From contig BGKB01000002.1 of the NCBI GenBank assembly GCA_003116975.1, forward strand, positions 1 through 64,000: a stretch of DNA of 64,000 nucleotides, read 5' to 3'. The notes beneath the pieces are model-generated. The model was not told the DNA's origin. It saw only the letters and a program-made list of their open reading frames with translations, and searched no databases. Origin of the DNA: Aurantiochytrium sp. KH105 (lineage: Eukaryota; Sar; Bigyra; Thraustochytrida; Thraustochytriidae). A program made the translations under genes and the position numbers. Below are positions 9,717 through 20,100 of the stretch, in pieces; position 1 is the first letter of the stretch, and each line of letters opens with the position of its first letter.

Positions 9717-11885
9717 ATGTGCCGTCCTCGGGCTGCCCAGCTTGCGCTCTTTTGCTTCGCCCTCCTCGGGCTAGCCGTCACTGTAAAGGTGATTGATCTT
9801 TATGAAGTCGAGGACGAATGGCCTGTAGAAACGCATATGCAAATCAATGAGACCGTGACTGACACCAAGCGTACCGAGACGTTGCAACACAATCCCATTG
9901 TTCACTATACTACTAATCTGACCATTGTTGGCAAGCAGCAATCCGTCCCAGCGCCAGAAACAACGCGATCTCGCAAATTCCATCACCCCGTTCTTGCGAG
10001 GACTGCGCGAAAGATTAACATCAAGCCTAGCGGCAGTCGGTCCATCGCTGCTTCAAAGCCAACCCTACCCACCAAGGCGACGCACGACTCACGGATGTCT
10101 CTGCGCTCCAATGTCAACGAAACGGCGCAAAGCAATCGCACACCAAATTCCAACGTCACGAGGCTATCTTTTCCCACCAAAGCAGCTCGTCGACCTCGCC
10201 TACCCCCGAAAGACGAGCTTCGTCCTGTCTTTTGGTCCGAGCCAACAATTTGGCTCACTCTTCTCGACGAGAGCGCTGCTAGTGAGGCAGGTTCAAAAGC
10301 CTTCAAGCGCCACATGATATCTAAAAACCTTTTCGGCAAGGTCGCATGGAGCGACATGGGAGTCATGTTTACTCCCGACGCGCCGCACGACCTTCTTGCT
10401 TGGGCAAGAGAAATCGGCGCAAGTTTGTTTCCGGTATCATCGCTTCCTTACGGCGCAGTCAATGCCTCGCGAGATCTTCAACGCTCCTTGACAAAGCTGC
10501 AGGCGTGGTGTATGCCCTCGACGCCCAAGCTGGTTGCCTTCATGGACATCAACACAATCGTCAGGCGTGATGTACGTGAAATGGTGACACTCTGCGGAGC
10601 CAGCGACGATGCAGCGTTTTGCGGCGTTGCTGCAGGAATCGATCACCCAGAGTACGCAATTGACCCCAGCTTGTTTGTCGCGTATCCATCGGAACGTCAT
10701 TGCGAGGCGCTGCGGTTGCGATCCGGACGCCTTTCAAAGAATCACACGAACGACGGGGCCAAGGACATTCTCAATGAGTACTTTACCTATGTGAACCGGA
10801 CAATGTTGGACACTCGCTTTCTACATGTTCAGGCCGACGCGCGTCCCCTTCATTCAGCAGAAGATTCCTTTGTGATTCAGTATACTCCAGACAATGTGAC
10901 GACGTCGACCGGTCCATTCGTCACCAATGCAATCGCGGAACTCGATCAAACTGTTGCTAGCTTTGATAGTCAGCGCGCAGGCCAAATTCCGAAGCGCGTG
11001 CTCTACGCAACGATGCTCACTCCCGCCCCAAAGGAAGGCTTTACGCACTCAACTACCGCTGATGTGTTCAAAGAGCACCACATGAGCAAGTTTCTCTGGG
11101 GTCGCATCCCGTGGGAAAACCAAGCCATTGTCTATACAGAAGATGCATTTCCCGAGTTTCGCAAGTGGCTAGAGGACCGAGGAGGGCATGCCATCAAAGT
11201 TCCACCTCTCTTTTGTGAAAACGCGCGCGATAAGCGCTACAAGTATCAGTTCACCAAACTCCAATTCTGGAATCTCACAGACTGGGATATGATCGTTTAC
11301 ACAGACCTCGACACCCTCATCACGGGCGATATTACAAAGCTTTGGAGCTCATGTCCCTCTGGCTTTAACTTGTGCAGCGTGGATGAGCCCCGCTACTTTC
11401 ACAAAGGGTTCACATACATGAATGGCGGTGTTTTGCTCGTGCGGCCAGACTCAGGATACTACAACTTTCTCATCGAGGGCCGAAGAACGTACAAGAATCG
11501 CACCTTACTCTGCGAGCAAGACTTTTTCAACTTTTTCCTTACCAAGGACAGATACGCCGTTGTTGACCCAAAGTACAACACGATGGGCTTTGACCACTTT
11601 CGCAACATTCGATTCATGCAAGGAAAAATCTTGCACTTTGATCTCAAAAGTGTCAACCAGCTTCATGAAGGCGTCACGCCTGCCGAGCGCGACTACATTC
11701 ACAAAATGATTGCAAAAGCTGACAAGGAAGCCTTGGCAATTACGGGGCCGGTCGTGGCTTCGGAGAAGAAGAAAAGGAAAAAGAAAAAACAGGTCATCAT
11801 AAACAGCAACAGCCACAGCAACAACTACGTCAGCAGGAAAAAGTACGGAACGAGACCTGGTTTGGCTGACACACTGCGACATTAA
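9717..11885 (+). CDS. Type II membrane protein with two GT8 glycosyltransferase domains
   Basis: The 722-residue protein starts at an ATG followed by a single hydrophobic signal-anchor (about residues 7-24), so it is probably a Golgi/ER-lumenal type II enzyme. A Ser/Thr-rich stem with several N-glycosylation sequons runs to about residue 165. Two GT8-like (glycogenin-type) domains follow, at about 175-400 and 425-680. The second has the metal-binding DxD motif as DLDTLITGDI (D530, D532), then FTYMNGGVLLVRP and a late HFDLKS-type segment, all expected of an active GT8 enzyme. In the first domain the corresponding motif reads MDINTIVRRDV (D277, N279), so the second Asp is replaced. The tail is basic and Asn/Ser-rich. 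Donor and acceptor sugars cannot be told from sequence. Confidence 0.85.
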   Translation: MCRPRAAQLALFCFALLGLAVTVKVIDLYEVEDEWPVETHMQINETVTDTKRTETLQHNPIVHYTTNLTIVGKQQSVPAPETTRSRKFHHPVLARTARKINIKPSGSRSIAASKPTLPTKATHDSRMSLRSNVNETAQSNRTPNSNVTRLSFPTKAARRPRLPPKDELRPVFWSEPTIWLTLLDESAASEAGSKAFKRHMISKNLFGKVAWSDMGVMFTPDAPHDLLAWAREIGASLFPVSSLPYGAVNASRDLQRSLTKLQAWCMPSTPKLVAFMDINTIVRRDVREMVTLCGASDDAAFCGVAAGIDHPEYAIDPSLFVAYPSERHCEALRLRSGRLSKNHTNDGAKDILNEYFTYVNRTMLDTRFLHVQADARPLHSAEDSFVIQYTPDNVTTSTGPFVTNAIAELDQTVASFDSQRAGQIPKRVLYATMLTPAPKEGFTHSTTADVFKEHHMSKFLWGRIPWENQAIVYTEDAFPEFRKWLEDRGGHAIKVPPLFCENARDKRYKYQFTKLQFWNLTDWDMIVYTDLDTLITGDITKLWSSCPSGFNLCSVDEPRYFHKGFTYMNGGVLLVRPDSGYYNFLIEGRRTYKNRTLLCEQDFFNFFLTKDRYAVVDPKYNTMGFDHFRNIRFMQGKILHFDLKSVNQLHEGVTPAERDYIHKMIAKADKEALAITGPVVASEKKKRKKKKQVIINSNSHSNNYVSRKKYGTRPGLADTLRH

Positions 11886-12523
11886 GTTGAGCATCCATCT
11901 TTGATTAGCTCTACAAACCAAGGGCGCCACGATACCATACGTCTCTTCATCTTGTGGTCGTGACCTGCTTGAGCAGAACCGTCCTTTGACGTGCAGAAAG
12001 ATGGATCATCGGCAAAAATGTATACGGACGAGAACAAGCCTTGAATGAATACTAATACTTTTCTCCATTCCACTCCCCACCTCTTTCCCCTCTCATGCGT
12101 CTCGCAAGCCCAGATTAATGCCGTCTCAGCGAGGACTCACAGTCAGGGCAGCGAGCTTGGCTCTCCTCAAAGTCAGGCTCGGCTCATGCTTGACCCTTTT
12201 TTTTTTTTCTTTTTTTTTTTTGTCGGCATTTCATTTTTTTCTCCTCAAAGCTCAGCCCTTTGCAGCCTGGTGGCATAGTGAGTTATACAACCGTCGGCAC
12301 TTTTTGGCGAGCGGCGCCAAGTGGGCTATGCGACGCCAAGTCGGCTATAGGGATCGTGACGATCCGACGAACCACCCGCCAAGCCAGCCAGCCAGAGCAG
12401 AGCAGAGCAGAGCAGCTTCGCGAGCGCACGCGAAGAGCAGAGGAGCAGCGACCGGCGCGGAGGGCGCGTCGCGGGGCGCGCAGGAGCAGAAAGCACGAGC
12501 AGGCTCGCGAGGAAAAGATAAAG
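11886..12523. other. Intergenic upstream region of the acidic-module RGG gene
   Basis: Contains a T-rich run at about 12197-12221, a 19-bp tandem motif at 12315-12350, and a run of GAGCA/AGCAG units at about 12395-12420 in the probable 5' leader. The frame of the downstream gene stays open back to about 12260, but the first ATG is at 12524. Confidence 0.55.
12315..12350 (+). promoter_or_regulatory. Tandem CGCCAAGTSGGCTAT motif, candidate promoter element
   Basis: Two copies of CGCCAAGT(G/C)GGCTAT sit 19 bp apart, 174-210 bp before the start codon at 12524. Related strings occur upstream of other genes in the window. Function is inferred only from position and repetition. Confidence 0.35.
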
Positions 12524-13717
12524 ATGTCCGACGACGAGGACCGGCGGCGCGGAGGCGCCTCCGACGGCGAGGATGAACGCCCTCAGGACGACGCCAAGGA
12601 CAACGACCAACTCGCGGACAAGAAGGACGGTGAGCCCGAGGCGGACAAGGGCGGAGAGCCCGGAAGCGGCGGCGGCAGCAGCAGCGTCAAGCTGAGCGAC
12701 GAGGCCGACAAGGTTGTCAAGCGCCTCGAGGACGATGGCAAGCTCAAAGAGCCTTTTGACGCGGAAGCTCTCGAAGACCTCGCCAAGATCCCGGCCGAAG
12801 GCCAGATCGCCACGCTCAGCAAGTTCGAGCAGGCTGTCGATGAGGGCCAGGAGATTCGCAACGTGAGCGGATTTCTTCGCGGGATCGTGCGTCGCTACCA
12901 AGAGTCCGAAAAGATGAAGGACGCCTTCAAGAATCTCCCGGACTCCATCAAGGAGATGCTCGAGTCCGTATTTGCGCGCGGTGGACTCACCCGCGACGCA
13001 CTGCAGGAGCGCTCTCTCGCTCTTCTGCTCCGCATGGAAGAGGACGACATGAAGCGCTGCATTGAAAAGTACCTCGATACCCCGGAGAGCGAGATCAAGC
13101 GTCCCGAGCCTTTCATGCACGGTATTGTGCGCCGCGCCTCGAGCGGTCGTCGCCGCGGCGGCGGCGGTGGCGGCGGTGGCGGCGGCGGCGGTAGGAATCA
13201 GCCTCTCGATGCCGCCGTTCAGGACGCCATCAACGACCTTGTGCGCGACAACATCGTGCGCGAGGGCGAGATCGACCAGCGCAGCATGGACGATCTGGCT
13301 AACCTCGGTCGCGAAGCGTCGCTTGAGATCATTGACAATTTGCGTCGTTCTGACGTGAGCAAGATCCGCAACATGGGTGCCTTTTTCAACGGCATTATCC
13401 GTCGCTTCAAGGGTGACCGCCGTGGTGGCGGCGGTGGCGACCGCGGTGGCCGCGGCGGCCGCGACTACGGTGGCCGTGGCGGCCGTGACCACGGTGGCCG
13501 CGACTATGGAGGCGGTGACTACCGCGATCGTTACGATGATCGCGGCGGCTACCGGGACCGCTACGACGACCGCGGTGGCAGGGGCTATGATCGCGGTGGC
13601 TACGACCGTGGTGGCTACGACCGTGGATACGATCGCGGCTACGATGACCGCGACGGTGGCTACCGTGATGACCGCGGCTACCATCGTGGCGGCTACCGTG
13701 ATGAGCGCAACTACTAA
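12524..13717 (+). CDS. Protein with three hnRNP-Q-type acidic (AcD/NURR-like) modules and RGG/DYGG-rich tail
   Basis: The first ATG of the open frame is at 12524 and gives 397 residues. The N-terminus (1-55) is acidic and disordered. Three related helical modules follow at about 58-126, 140-205 and 230-297. Each ends in a block of the type IRN.s.F..GI(V/I)RR(Y/F), e.g. IRNVSGFLRGIVRRY and IRNMGAFFNGIIRRF. This resembles the N-terminal acidic domain of hnRNP Q/R-type proteins. A Gly run (212-223) separates modules 2 and 3. Residues 298-397 are an RGG, GGRDYGG and DDRGGY-rich tail typical of RNA-binding, condensate-forming proteins. No RRM is present, unlike hnRNP Q/R. A nuclear or RNP-granule protein is likely; its RNA target is unknown. 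The assignment of the modules is by pattern, not alignment. Confidence 0.72.
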   Translation: MSDDEDRRRGGASDGEDERPQDDAKDNDQLADKKDGEPEADKGGEPGSGGGSSSVKLSDEADKVVKRLEDDGKLKEPFDAEALEDLAKIPAEGQIATLSKFEQAVDEGQEIRNVSGFLRGIVRRYQESEKMKDAFKNLPDSIKEMLESVFARGGLTRDALQERSLALLLRMEEDDMKRCIEKYLDTPESEIKRPEPFMHGIVRRASSGRRRGGGGGGGGGGGGRNQPLDAAVQDAINDLVRDNIVREGEIDQRSMDDLANLGREASLEIIDNLRRSDVSKIRNMGAFFNGIIRRFKGDRRGGGGGDRGGRGGRDYGGRGGRDHGGRDYGGGDYRDRYDDRGGYRDRYDDRGGRGYDRGGYDRGGYDRGYDRGYDDRDGGYRDDRGYHRGGYRDERNY

Positions 13718-14901
13718 ACCAAACGAGGAGAATGGATAACTGTCGGCCACCTCGCGCAAGTTCGCCTGTCAATGGCAGTCACAAGCGACCGAACACCCAA
13801 GGTATCATCAAAGCAAAACACGCAATTTGGGCCGACTCGCGCCTCGACAACTCCCTCCTTCCCTTCTTGTTCCCTCTTCTTCATCTTCTTCATCACCTCC
13901 TCCAATCTCCATCTTCTTCTCCTTCTTCTTCTTCTTCCTCCTCCTCCTCTTCTTGTCCCCGATTCCTTTGAAGCACAATTGTTCAATTCACTGCGCCACG
14001 AATCTCCGCAAAAACATTTTGGCTGTATGCATGCATGCGGGAAGGCAATTTCCAATCTTTGATTGAAACAACCAACACCAGCAAAACAGCATTATCCTCA
14101 CTGATCCAAATTCCGATCTCGCCAATTGGTTCGATCCCATCCTTCTTTCTTCTTTCTTCTTCTTCTTCTTCTTCTTCCCTTTCCTCCCTCCCATTTTTTT
14201 TTCCTTCGCACGTCTCGCCCACGAGCAATGTATGTCCCGTCGAGTATCACTTACCTCATCGTATTTAATGTTGATACCTGCCAACAGTATTTGTATCGGG
14301 GACCATTTTGGACCGTATATTTCGCTACTCTTTGCGTCAAGTCCTCCCGAAGTGCAGAGCACTTCTTGCCTGGCTCAACGCACTGTTAATGAGAACATGC
14401 ATTGCAAAATATTGTTTGCAAGACGAAATGTTTTCTTCTTGTACCTTAGAATGTGCTGAAGTCCCTTGTTCATGGGCGAACAAGGATCTGACGCGTTCTT
14501 CATAAGTTATTTTACGCTGCAATCTGAATTTTGGACTATCCTTTCATGTAAAGACAGCGCGTCGGACTTGATTCACCAAAAACGGTAATTGGCTTCGCGC
14601 AAAACTCAATTCACCCAAAAAACGGTTTTGGCAGCACACCAAACTCAAAACAACAAAACTTTTTCATGTTTTTCGCGAGCGTGGGTCCACATGCGCCAAG
14701 TGCCCGAGAAGCCGCCAGCAAGCTGCACCCACTCCCTTCAATCTTGGGTGCAAACAAAGCAATTCAGATTAAAGATCTCAAAACGTGTTGTCCAACTACG
14801 AGGTAGTAGTGTTAGTAGTACTGGTCGTACCTAGGCCACAGGGGGGTGGATGGGGTGGGGTGAATGGGGGTTGAAAGTCAAAACCGTTGGTGCGTCTTAT
14901 A
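13718..14901. other. Convergent intergenic region with pyrimidine tracts
   Basis: Lies between the 3' ends of the RGG gene (+) and the HTH-like gene (-). Two long CT-rich tracts are visible, at about 13855-13970 and 14140-14215. The rest is AT-richer than the genes and has no credible frame. The tracts are probably 3' UTR or spacer sequence. Confidence 0.6.
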
Positions 14902-15771
14902 TTAACCGTGACGAGGTTTCTTGGAGCCAGCAATCTCGCCGGGGTGTGCGGGTCGCTTGCCCTTGGACCCAGGGCCGCGCATTTCTTCATGCCCGCCGCC
15001 AACCGGAGCGAGACCAAGGTGCTCCTCTATTGCCGCGAGCCTGTTGACAATGTGTATTGTGTGGTTCTGCACAATCTCTTCGACCTTGCCGTTGAACGTT
15101 TGAAAGAGTGCATTCGTTGCCGACTTGGTCGCTGCCTTGGTCGCCACTTGCGTGGCAATATCTGCTGCGGTCTCGGCCGCGGCCTTACTGATTGCGGCCT
15201 GCATGTCGGACAAGAGTTTATTCATTGAGCCTCCCATGACCGGCTCATCGTCTGCAAATGGGTGAAGAGGCGGCCCTCGGACGAGCACATTCGGGATCGA
15301 TGAGGCAGACAGCTCGCGCGCCGCCATCTGCGCAGCACTCTTATCGGCAACAGAGATGATCCCACGTGGCTTGGCCCGATCGTGCGACGCGACCAGGCTC
15401 GAACGCACCATGGGCAGCTTTCCGTCATTCTTTATGGCCTCCTTTACGCATCGATGTAATGCTGACAGCGTCACGTCGCCTGCAGCCTTGCATGCGTCTC
15501 GATAGCTTAATTTGCGCCCAAAAAATTCTCCCTGACCCAAGACTGCGTCAATGGCGTACTGCATGCGCTTGTGATGCTCTGGATCCGATCGTCGTCGGTG
15601 CGGCCGCCGAGGGCGCTTCTCTTTGTTTTCAGTACGTCCCATGGCGTTCATGTTCTGCATCGTGCCGTCTGCGTCCGTATTTCCCTGGCCTGCAAGTTCT
15701 GGCGGCATCGGCCCGTCCTGTACCTCTACGGCGCCGCCTTGGGCGCCGCCGAGGTCGGCCGCGTTTTGCAT
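14902..15771 (-). CDS. Putative nuclear protein with Psq-like helix-turn-helix
   Basis: The only ATG of the open frame that leaves most of it intact is at 15771, giving 289 residues; the frame upstream continues to a TTG at 15855 but encodes a spurious hydrophobic stretch. Residues 48-62 are strongly basic (RPRRPHRRR), a likely nuclear localisation signal. Residues 69-113 (MQYAIDAVLGQG...LSYRDACKAAG...TLSALHRCVKEAI) fit the spacing of a Psq/transposase-type HTH. An Ala-rich helical or coiled-coil stretch occupies about 180-255, and the C-terminus ends in a second basic cluster (KKPRHG). HTH motifs of this type occur in transcription factors and domesticated transposases. No transposase catalytic domain or terminal repeats are visible. 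The assignment is tentative. Confidence 0.6.
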   Translation of the reverse strand: MQNAADLGGAQGGAVEVQDGPMPPELAGQGNTDADGTMQNMNAMGRTENKEKRPRRPHRRRSDPEHHKRMQYAIDAVLGQGEFFGRKLSYRDACKAAGDVTLSALHRCVKEAIKNDGKLPMVRSSLVASHDRAKPRGIISVADKSAAQMAARELSASSIPNVLVRGPPLHPFADDEPVMGGSMNKLLSDMQAAISKAAAETAADIATQVATKAATKSATNALFQTFNGKVEEIVQNHTIHIVNRLAAIEEHLGLAPVGGGHEEMRGPGSKGKRPAHPGEIAGSKKPRHG

Positions 15772-16593
15772 CCTAGCAAGCCACGCACGCCCCGTGCCTC
15801 TAGAAGGGACAATGTAAAGAAAAAGGAATTGAAGAAAGAAGACGAAGACCCACAAGCTTTGGTCTTGGCTTTATTCACGAGCCCGCGGCACTCGCCTTGC
15901 TCACAGGGCTTGATCGCTCGGTCCTCGGCGACCCGTACCTGCGCGCTCTCTCTCTTTCGCTTTTCTCCGCAAATCGAGAGCTGCTTAGAATTTGGCGCAA
16001 AACAAGACGTGCAATCTCGTTGCCTTTGGCGCGGTTAAGCCCAGCCAGACTCGGCCTCGTACCTCTCCTCTTCGTTCGCGTCCTCGGCGTCGGCCTGCTC
16101 GACCTCCCCGGGCAAGTTCGTGCGCGGATAAGCTAGCTAGCTGCCACCTCGCGCCAAATCCCAGTCTCCTCCGCTCGCCGCCGAAGCGCTTCCGCGGCAA
16201 GAAGACGCGCGCCGCGGCGGGGACTTCTGCACGCGCGGGCCTGCCTCCTGCCTCGGGCGCGGGCACGCGGGCGGGCGCGGGCGCGGGCGACCAGGCGCGA
16301 GCGCAAAGGCGGTCTAGAGCTCTCTCTCTCTCTCTCTCTCTCTCCCTATCTGTCTCCGTCTCGCCGTCTGTTGACCGGCCTCCCTCCCTCCCTTTCTCCC
16401 GCCGAGTTCGCGCCGCGCATACTCGACTTGCGCACCGCTATAGGCCACTGGCCGCCTGCTTTACGTGTCACTTGGCCTGCGCCCGCGCCTGTTTTTTTCC
16501 CTCCCTGGATTCCCCGGTCGGGGTTAATGGTTTCACCGAATCCTGGATTGCGCCTGGCAGGGAGGGATGACGGCGGAGTCACGGGGCCCGAGG

Positions 16594-16722
16594 ATGAGAA
16601 AATAGGCCTGGACAGGCCAAAGAGGATTTCTTTCGCATTGACGAGCTATCCTCACACGGGGGCCGGTAAAATGAGAAAATAGGCCTTGGTAGGCCAAAGA
16701 GGATTTCTTTTGCATTAACGAG
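16594..16722. repeat. 52-bp direct repeat, period 77 bp
   Basis: Copies at 16594-16645 and 16671-16722 both begin ATGAGAAAATAGGCCT and end GCATT(G/A)ACGAG. They differ at five of 52 positions, all transitions except one. The 25-bp spacer is not repeated. No gene is visible inside. Confidence 0.8.
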
Positions 16723-16868
16723 TACGTGCTCAAAGAAAAGTATCCCCGTGCGTCAAGTAAACACAACCCTTCGTGTCAGTCAAAGTGACTGCGAACAAAT
16801 AGGCAAGAAGTAGCTGCAAGAGTACAATACGGTAGACGGCAGGTGGCTCTGGTAAGAAAAGTAGAGGA

Positions 16869-16890
16869 ATGCATGCATGCATGCATGCAT
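16869..16890. repeat. (GCAT)n microsatellite
   Basis: About five GCAT units in a row, forming a self-complementary stretch about 210 bp downstream of the VWA gene's stop codon. Confidence 0.9.
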
Positions 16891-17100
16891 ACGGGTGACA
16901 CAGAACGGCCGCGGGGTCATCTTCGTGGGGGTTTTCCTTGTAAATTCTTTCGTCTACTTGGTCTTCAAGCAAGGGCCGACCCGTCAACTCACGGTCACAG
17001 CCGTTAACTGTGGCAAACTTCCATACAAAAAGTGGGTTATTATTGTTGTTCTCGTTCTTAATTTCATACATAATGTGCATGCATCTTCACGGCAGCAGCG

Positions 17101-20100
17101 CTACTGCTCCTGCATTCCCATAGAGACTGGGCCATCGTCATCCCAGCGGCCAAACTGCAGCTTGATAATTTTGTCGGATTTTTTGATGAGCTCGGACACC
17201 TCAACGAACGACTTGCCCACAACCGGGATCTCATTCACCTTGATGAGCTCGTCCTTGAGACCGACGAGACCCGTCGCCTCGATCGGACCCCATGAACCGG
17301 AGATTGGCAGGTCGCGGAACCCAGCCACAATCACGCGGCTGTCATTTGTCCAACCCAGACTCAGACCGAGACCATCGCTCATATCCACAGTGACGTCGAA
17401 TTGGTTGTTCGGAAGCTCGTGGTACGCAATTGGCTTACTCTTCTTGAAGCGCAAGTGGTATGGCACAGGCTCGCCATTTTCGTCGTAGAGCTCCTCGTGG
17501 TCACGCTGCGGAGGACGGAAGATGTCGGGAATCGGGTCATTCGCTGGCTCACGAGCCTCGCGCACGCGTGCAACCGGAACTCCGGACTCTGTGCGGCCCT
17601 CCTCGCCAAGGTATTCGACCTCGTAGGAATTTGCTGAGGTGTTCACCTGCGAGATACGAGCGCGCGCCCAGCCGTCACCCTGCTCGTTCCGGACTTCGAC
17701 CGCCTGCCCTGCAGAGAATACTGGCCTGTAAATGTGGACAAATGCAACATCGACCAGACTCTCGCCAGTCTCCTCGTCCACCAGCGTACATGTGGCCGAC
17801 GCCTCGTCGACAGAAGATACGATTGCGCGCACGGGCGCAAAGTCCTCGGGGCGCTTGACGTCCATTAAATCGCCAGCAGCAATTTCGAACGGACGCACAT
17901 TCACGCGCGGTACCATGACAGGTGAGACGGCCCCCTCGGCAGGGTCCTCAGCAAAGCCGTCAAAGAGAATCCCATACATTTCCGTCGGCACGTCGCGCGT
18001 GTCGACAACGCCGCGCAGATATCGTCCCTCGCCAGCGTGCAAGGCCTCCACCAGGCTGCCGGGCTCCAAGTTCATGAGGGGTGCGCGCACCAGCCCGCTG
18101 GCCACCATGGCTTCGGGCGCCAGGTCACCAGAAACATACGTCAGATCGTACGTGTCGTTCTTGTTGACCTTGGCCACGCGCGCTTCGTGCCACGTCTGAC
18201 CCGCGCCATACTTGGCCTCAACATGGTCATTCACGGCAAAGTCCGAGCGCGCGCGCTGCATCGCCGACAGGGCCACCACTTGTTCGCTCTGATCGAGCGG
18301 AACATGGTCAAGCTGCACGGTGAACTCACCGTTGTGGTGGTCCGCCACAAGCGTGCCCTTGTGCCATGCTTCGGGCGTTCCAGACTCGTCAAAGTCGCCC
18401 TGCGCCTCGATACGATCTCCCACCGAAAAGTCATGCAGGAGACCGTCGCCCATGGCGGGGCCCTCGTCGACCATAAACTTGGCCGGGATTCCGCGCTCCA
18501 AATCGTCGTTCGCCACGGGCTCCTTGGCACGCGCCTGCCGCCGTTTCCGAGCGTACACAAAGATTGCCAGCACAAGCAAAGCAATTATCAGGCTGAGCAC
18601 CACACCCAGAATAATACCCAAGCTCCCACTTTCGCCATCGTCTTCGCTCGATGGCGGCAGCGTGGCTGCCCCACTCGTGCACGTCGAGTTGTCTTGTACG
18701 ATGTCGCCGTCCGCAAGGCTTTCGTCGGCTTCGGAGCGCAGAACCACCTTGAACGTATCAAAGGCGTCGTCTGCCGTGCACAGTACCGTTCCATTCGCGT
18801 CGGAACCCACCGTGCGCAAGTCCGCCTCCTCGACCTTGGACGTCGTCGAGTTCGACAGCACGCACATGAAAAGGGAAAGGTCCATTAACTCCAGCGAGGC
18901 GCCCGAAAGCTCAATCTCAGTATTCGCCGTTCCAACGCTGCACGTGGCAAAGCTCGACGTCGAACCCAAGCACCTTGCGCTGTTGCGCGCTGCGCTCACA
19001 TCCAAGGCGTAGGATGCCACCAGATCCACGTCCCTCATGCTCACCGTTAGAGATTCGCTTATACTCGTGCTGGACAGCGTGCTGCGCACGTCGCAAAGCA
19101 CCACGTCGGTCGACCCATTGCTCTCGGAGGAATTCGTAAAGGCAACCTCACTGCTTCCGCTTGATCCTGAACAAGTAGTCCCTTCGAAAGAGTCGTCGTT
19201 CCACGCGCGGTAGGCGCCGAGAGATGTGCCGGTCAGAGTGGCGGTCACGGGCTCTCCGACACAGATCGTCGAAGGGGTGTCGACAGAGATGCAGACGCGG
19301 GCCGCAGTTGGCGCAAACTCGAGGGCCTTGACCGACATGGTCTCGTTGCCATCGTCGACTCGTGCGAGGAGGGTGATGCTCGTGTAGTTTCCGGCATCAC
19401 TCTTTGGCTCCCAGCCCGGTGCCTGGCATTCGACGGAGGGATTCGAGCCCCCCGTGAAGATGGGCGTGCCGACCTCGAGTCCGCTTGGACCGTCAAACTC
19501 GCATGAGACGCGATCCTGTTCCTTGGCAAGGGTGATGGCCGATCGGCCGCCAAGGACCAGCTCCACCGCTGCGCGAGCGCAGTCCGCATCGGTTGCGGGA
19601 ACACCACTTCCCTGCGAAAGGTTGCCCGAGCAGACCTGCGCCTTGTAGTCTTGCTCAAAGCTTACGGGGTCGCCCACGCTCGAGTTCGTGCCGTTCACCG
19701 CGTCCGTCACTACCATCAGGGTCACCGAAGAATACGCTCCCAAATTGAACGAGGACGTGCTAAAGGGGCTCCATACCTCGGACTCGCAGATAATCGTCGA
19801 GTCAGAGGCGTTCGGCCATATGGGCTGCGTCACATCGATGCCGCCCTCAGGGTCCCAGTCCGTGTCGATTTGCCACTGACATTCCCATTGCGTCAGCACC
19901 GTCACCGTCTCGGTCTCGTTGGCATCATTCGTGCGCTCTTCCGTGTCCGTGTCGCCAAAGACCTCGAGCAGGGACTCGATGCTGTCACCCGAAAATTGAG
20001 TGGAGAGTGCGTCGCCGAGACAGTACGCAGCCTCCTCGGTTGAAGAAGTCTGCAGTTCGCGCCGTCTTTCTTCGGTGCCATCCGTCTGCGGATCCACCAC

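Larger units (their letters stand above)
15772..17100. other. Intergenic, upstream of the HTH-like gene and downstream of the VWA gene
   Basis: The 15.9-16.5 kb part is GC-rich with a (TC)n run at about 16317-16344. A 52-bp direct repeat lies at 16594-16722 and a (GCAT)n run at about 16869-16890. CGACTTGCGCACC occurs at 16424. Open frames here are low-complexity and not credible. Confidence 0.6.

Noticed and set aside
12326..13759. Minus-strand open frame of 477 codons opposite the RGG protein gene
   Set aside because: Its Val/Ala/Thr-rich pattern mirrors the Gly/Arg/Asp repeats of the coding strand. No domain, and the antisense strand of an RGG tail opens such frames by composition.
13855..13970. 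CT-rich tract as a possible polypyrimidine tract of an intron
   Set aside because: It lies beyond the stop codon of the RGG gene with no continuing exon, so it is more likely 3' UTR or spacer.
14125..14145. TGGTTCGATCCCA, resembling a tRNA B box
   Set aside because: The flanks do not form an acceptor or T stem and no A box lies at a suitable distance upstream.
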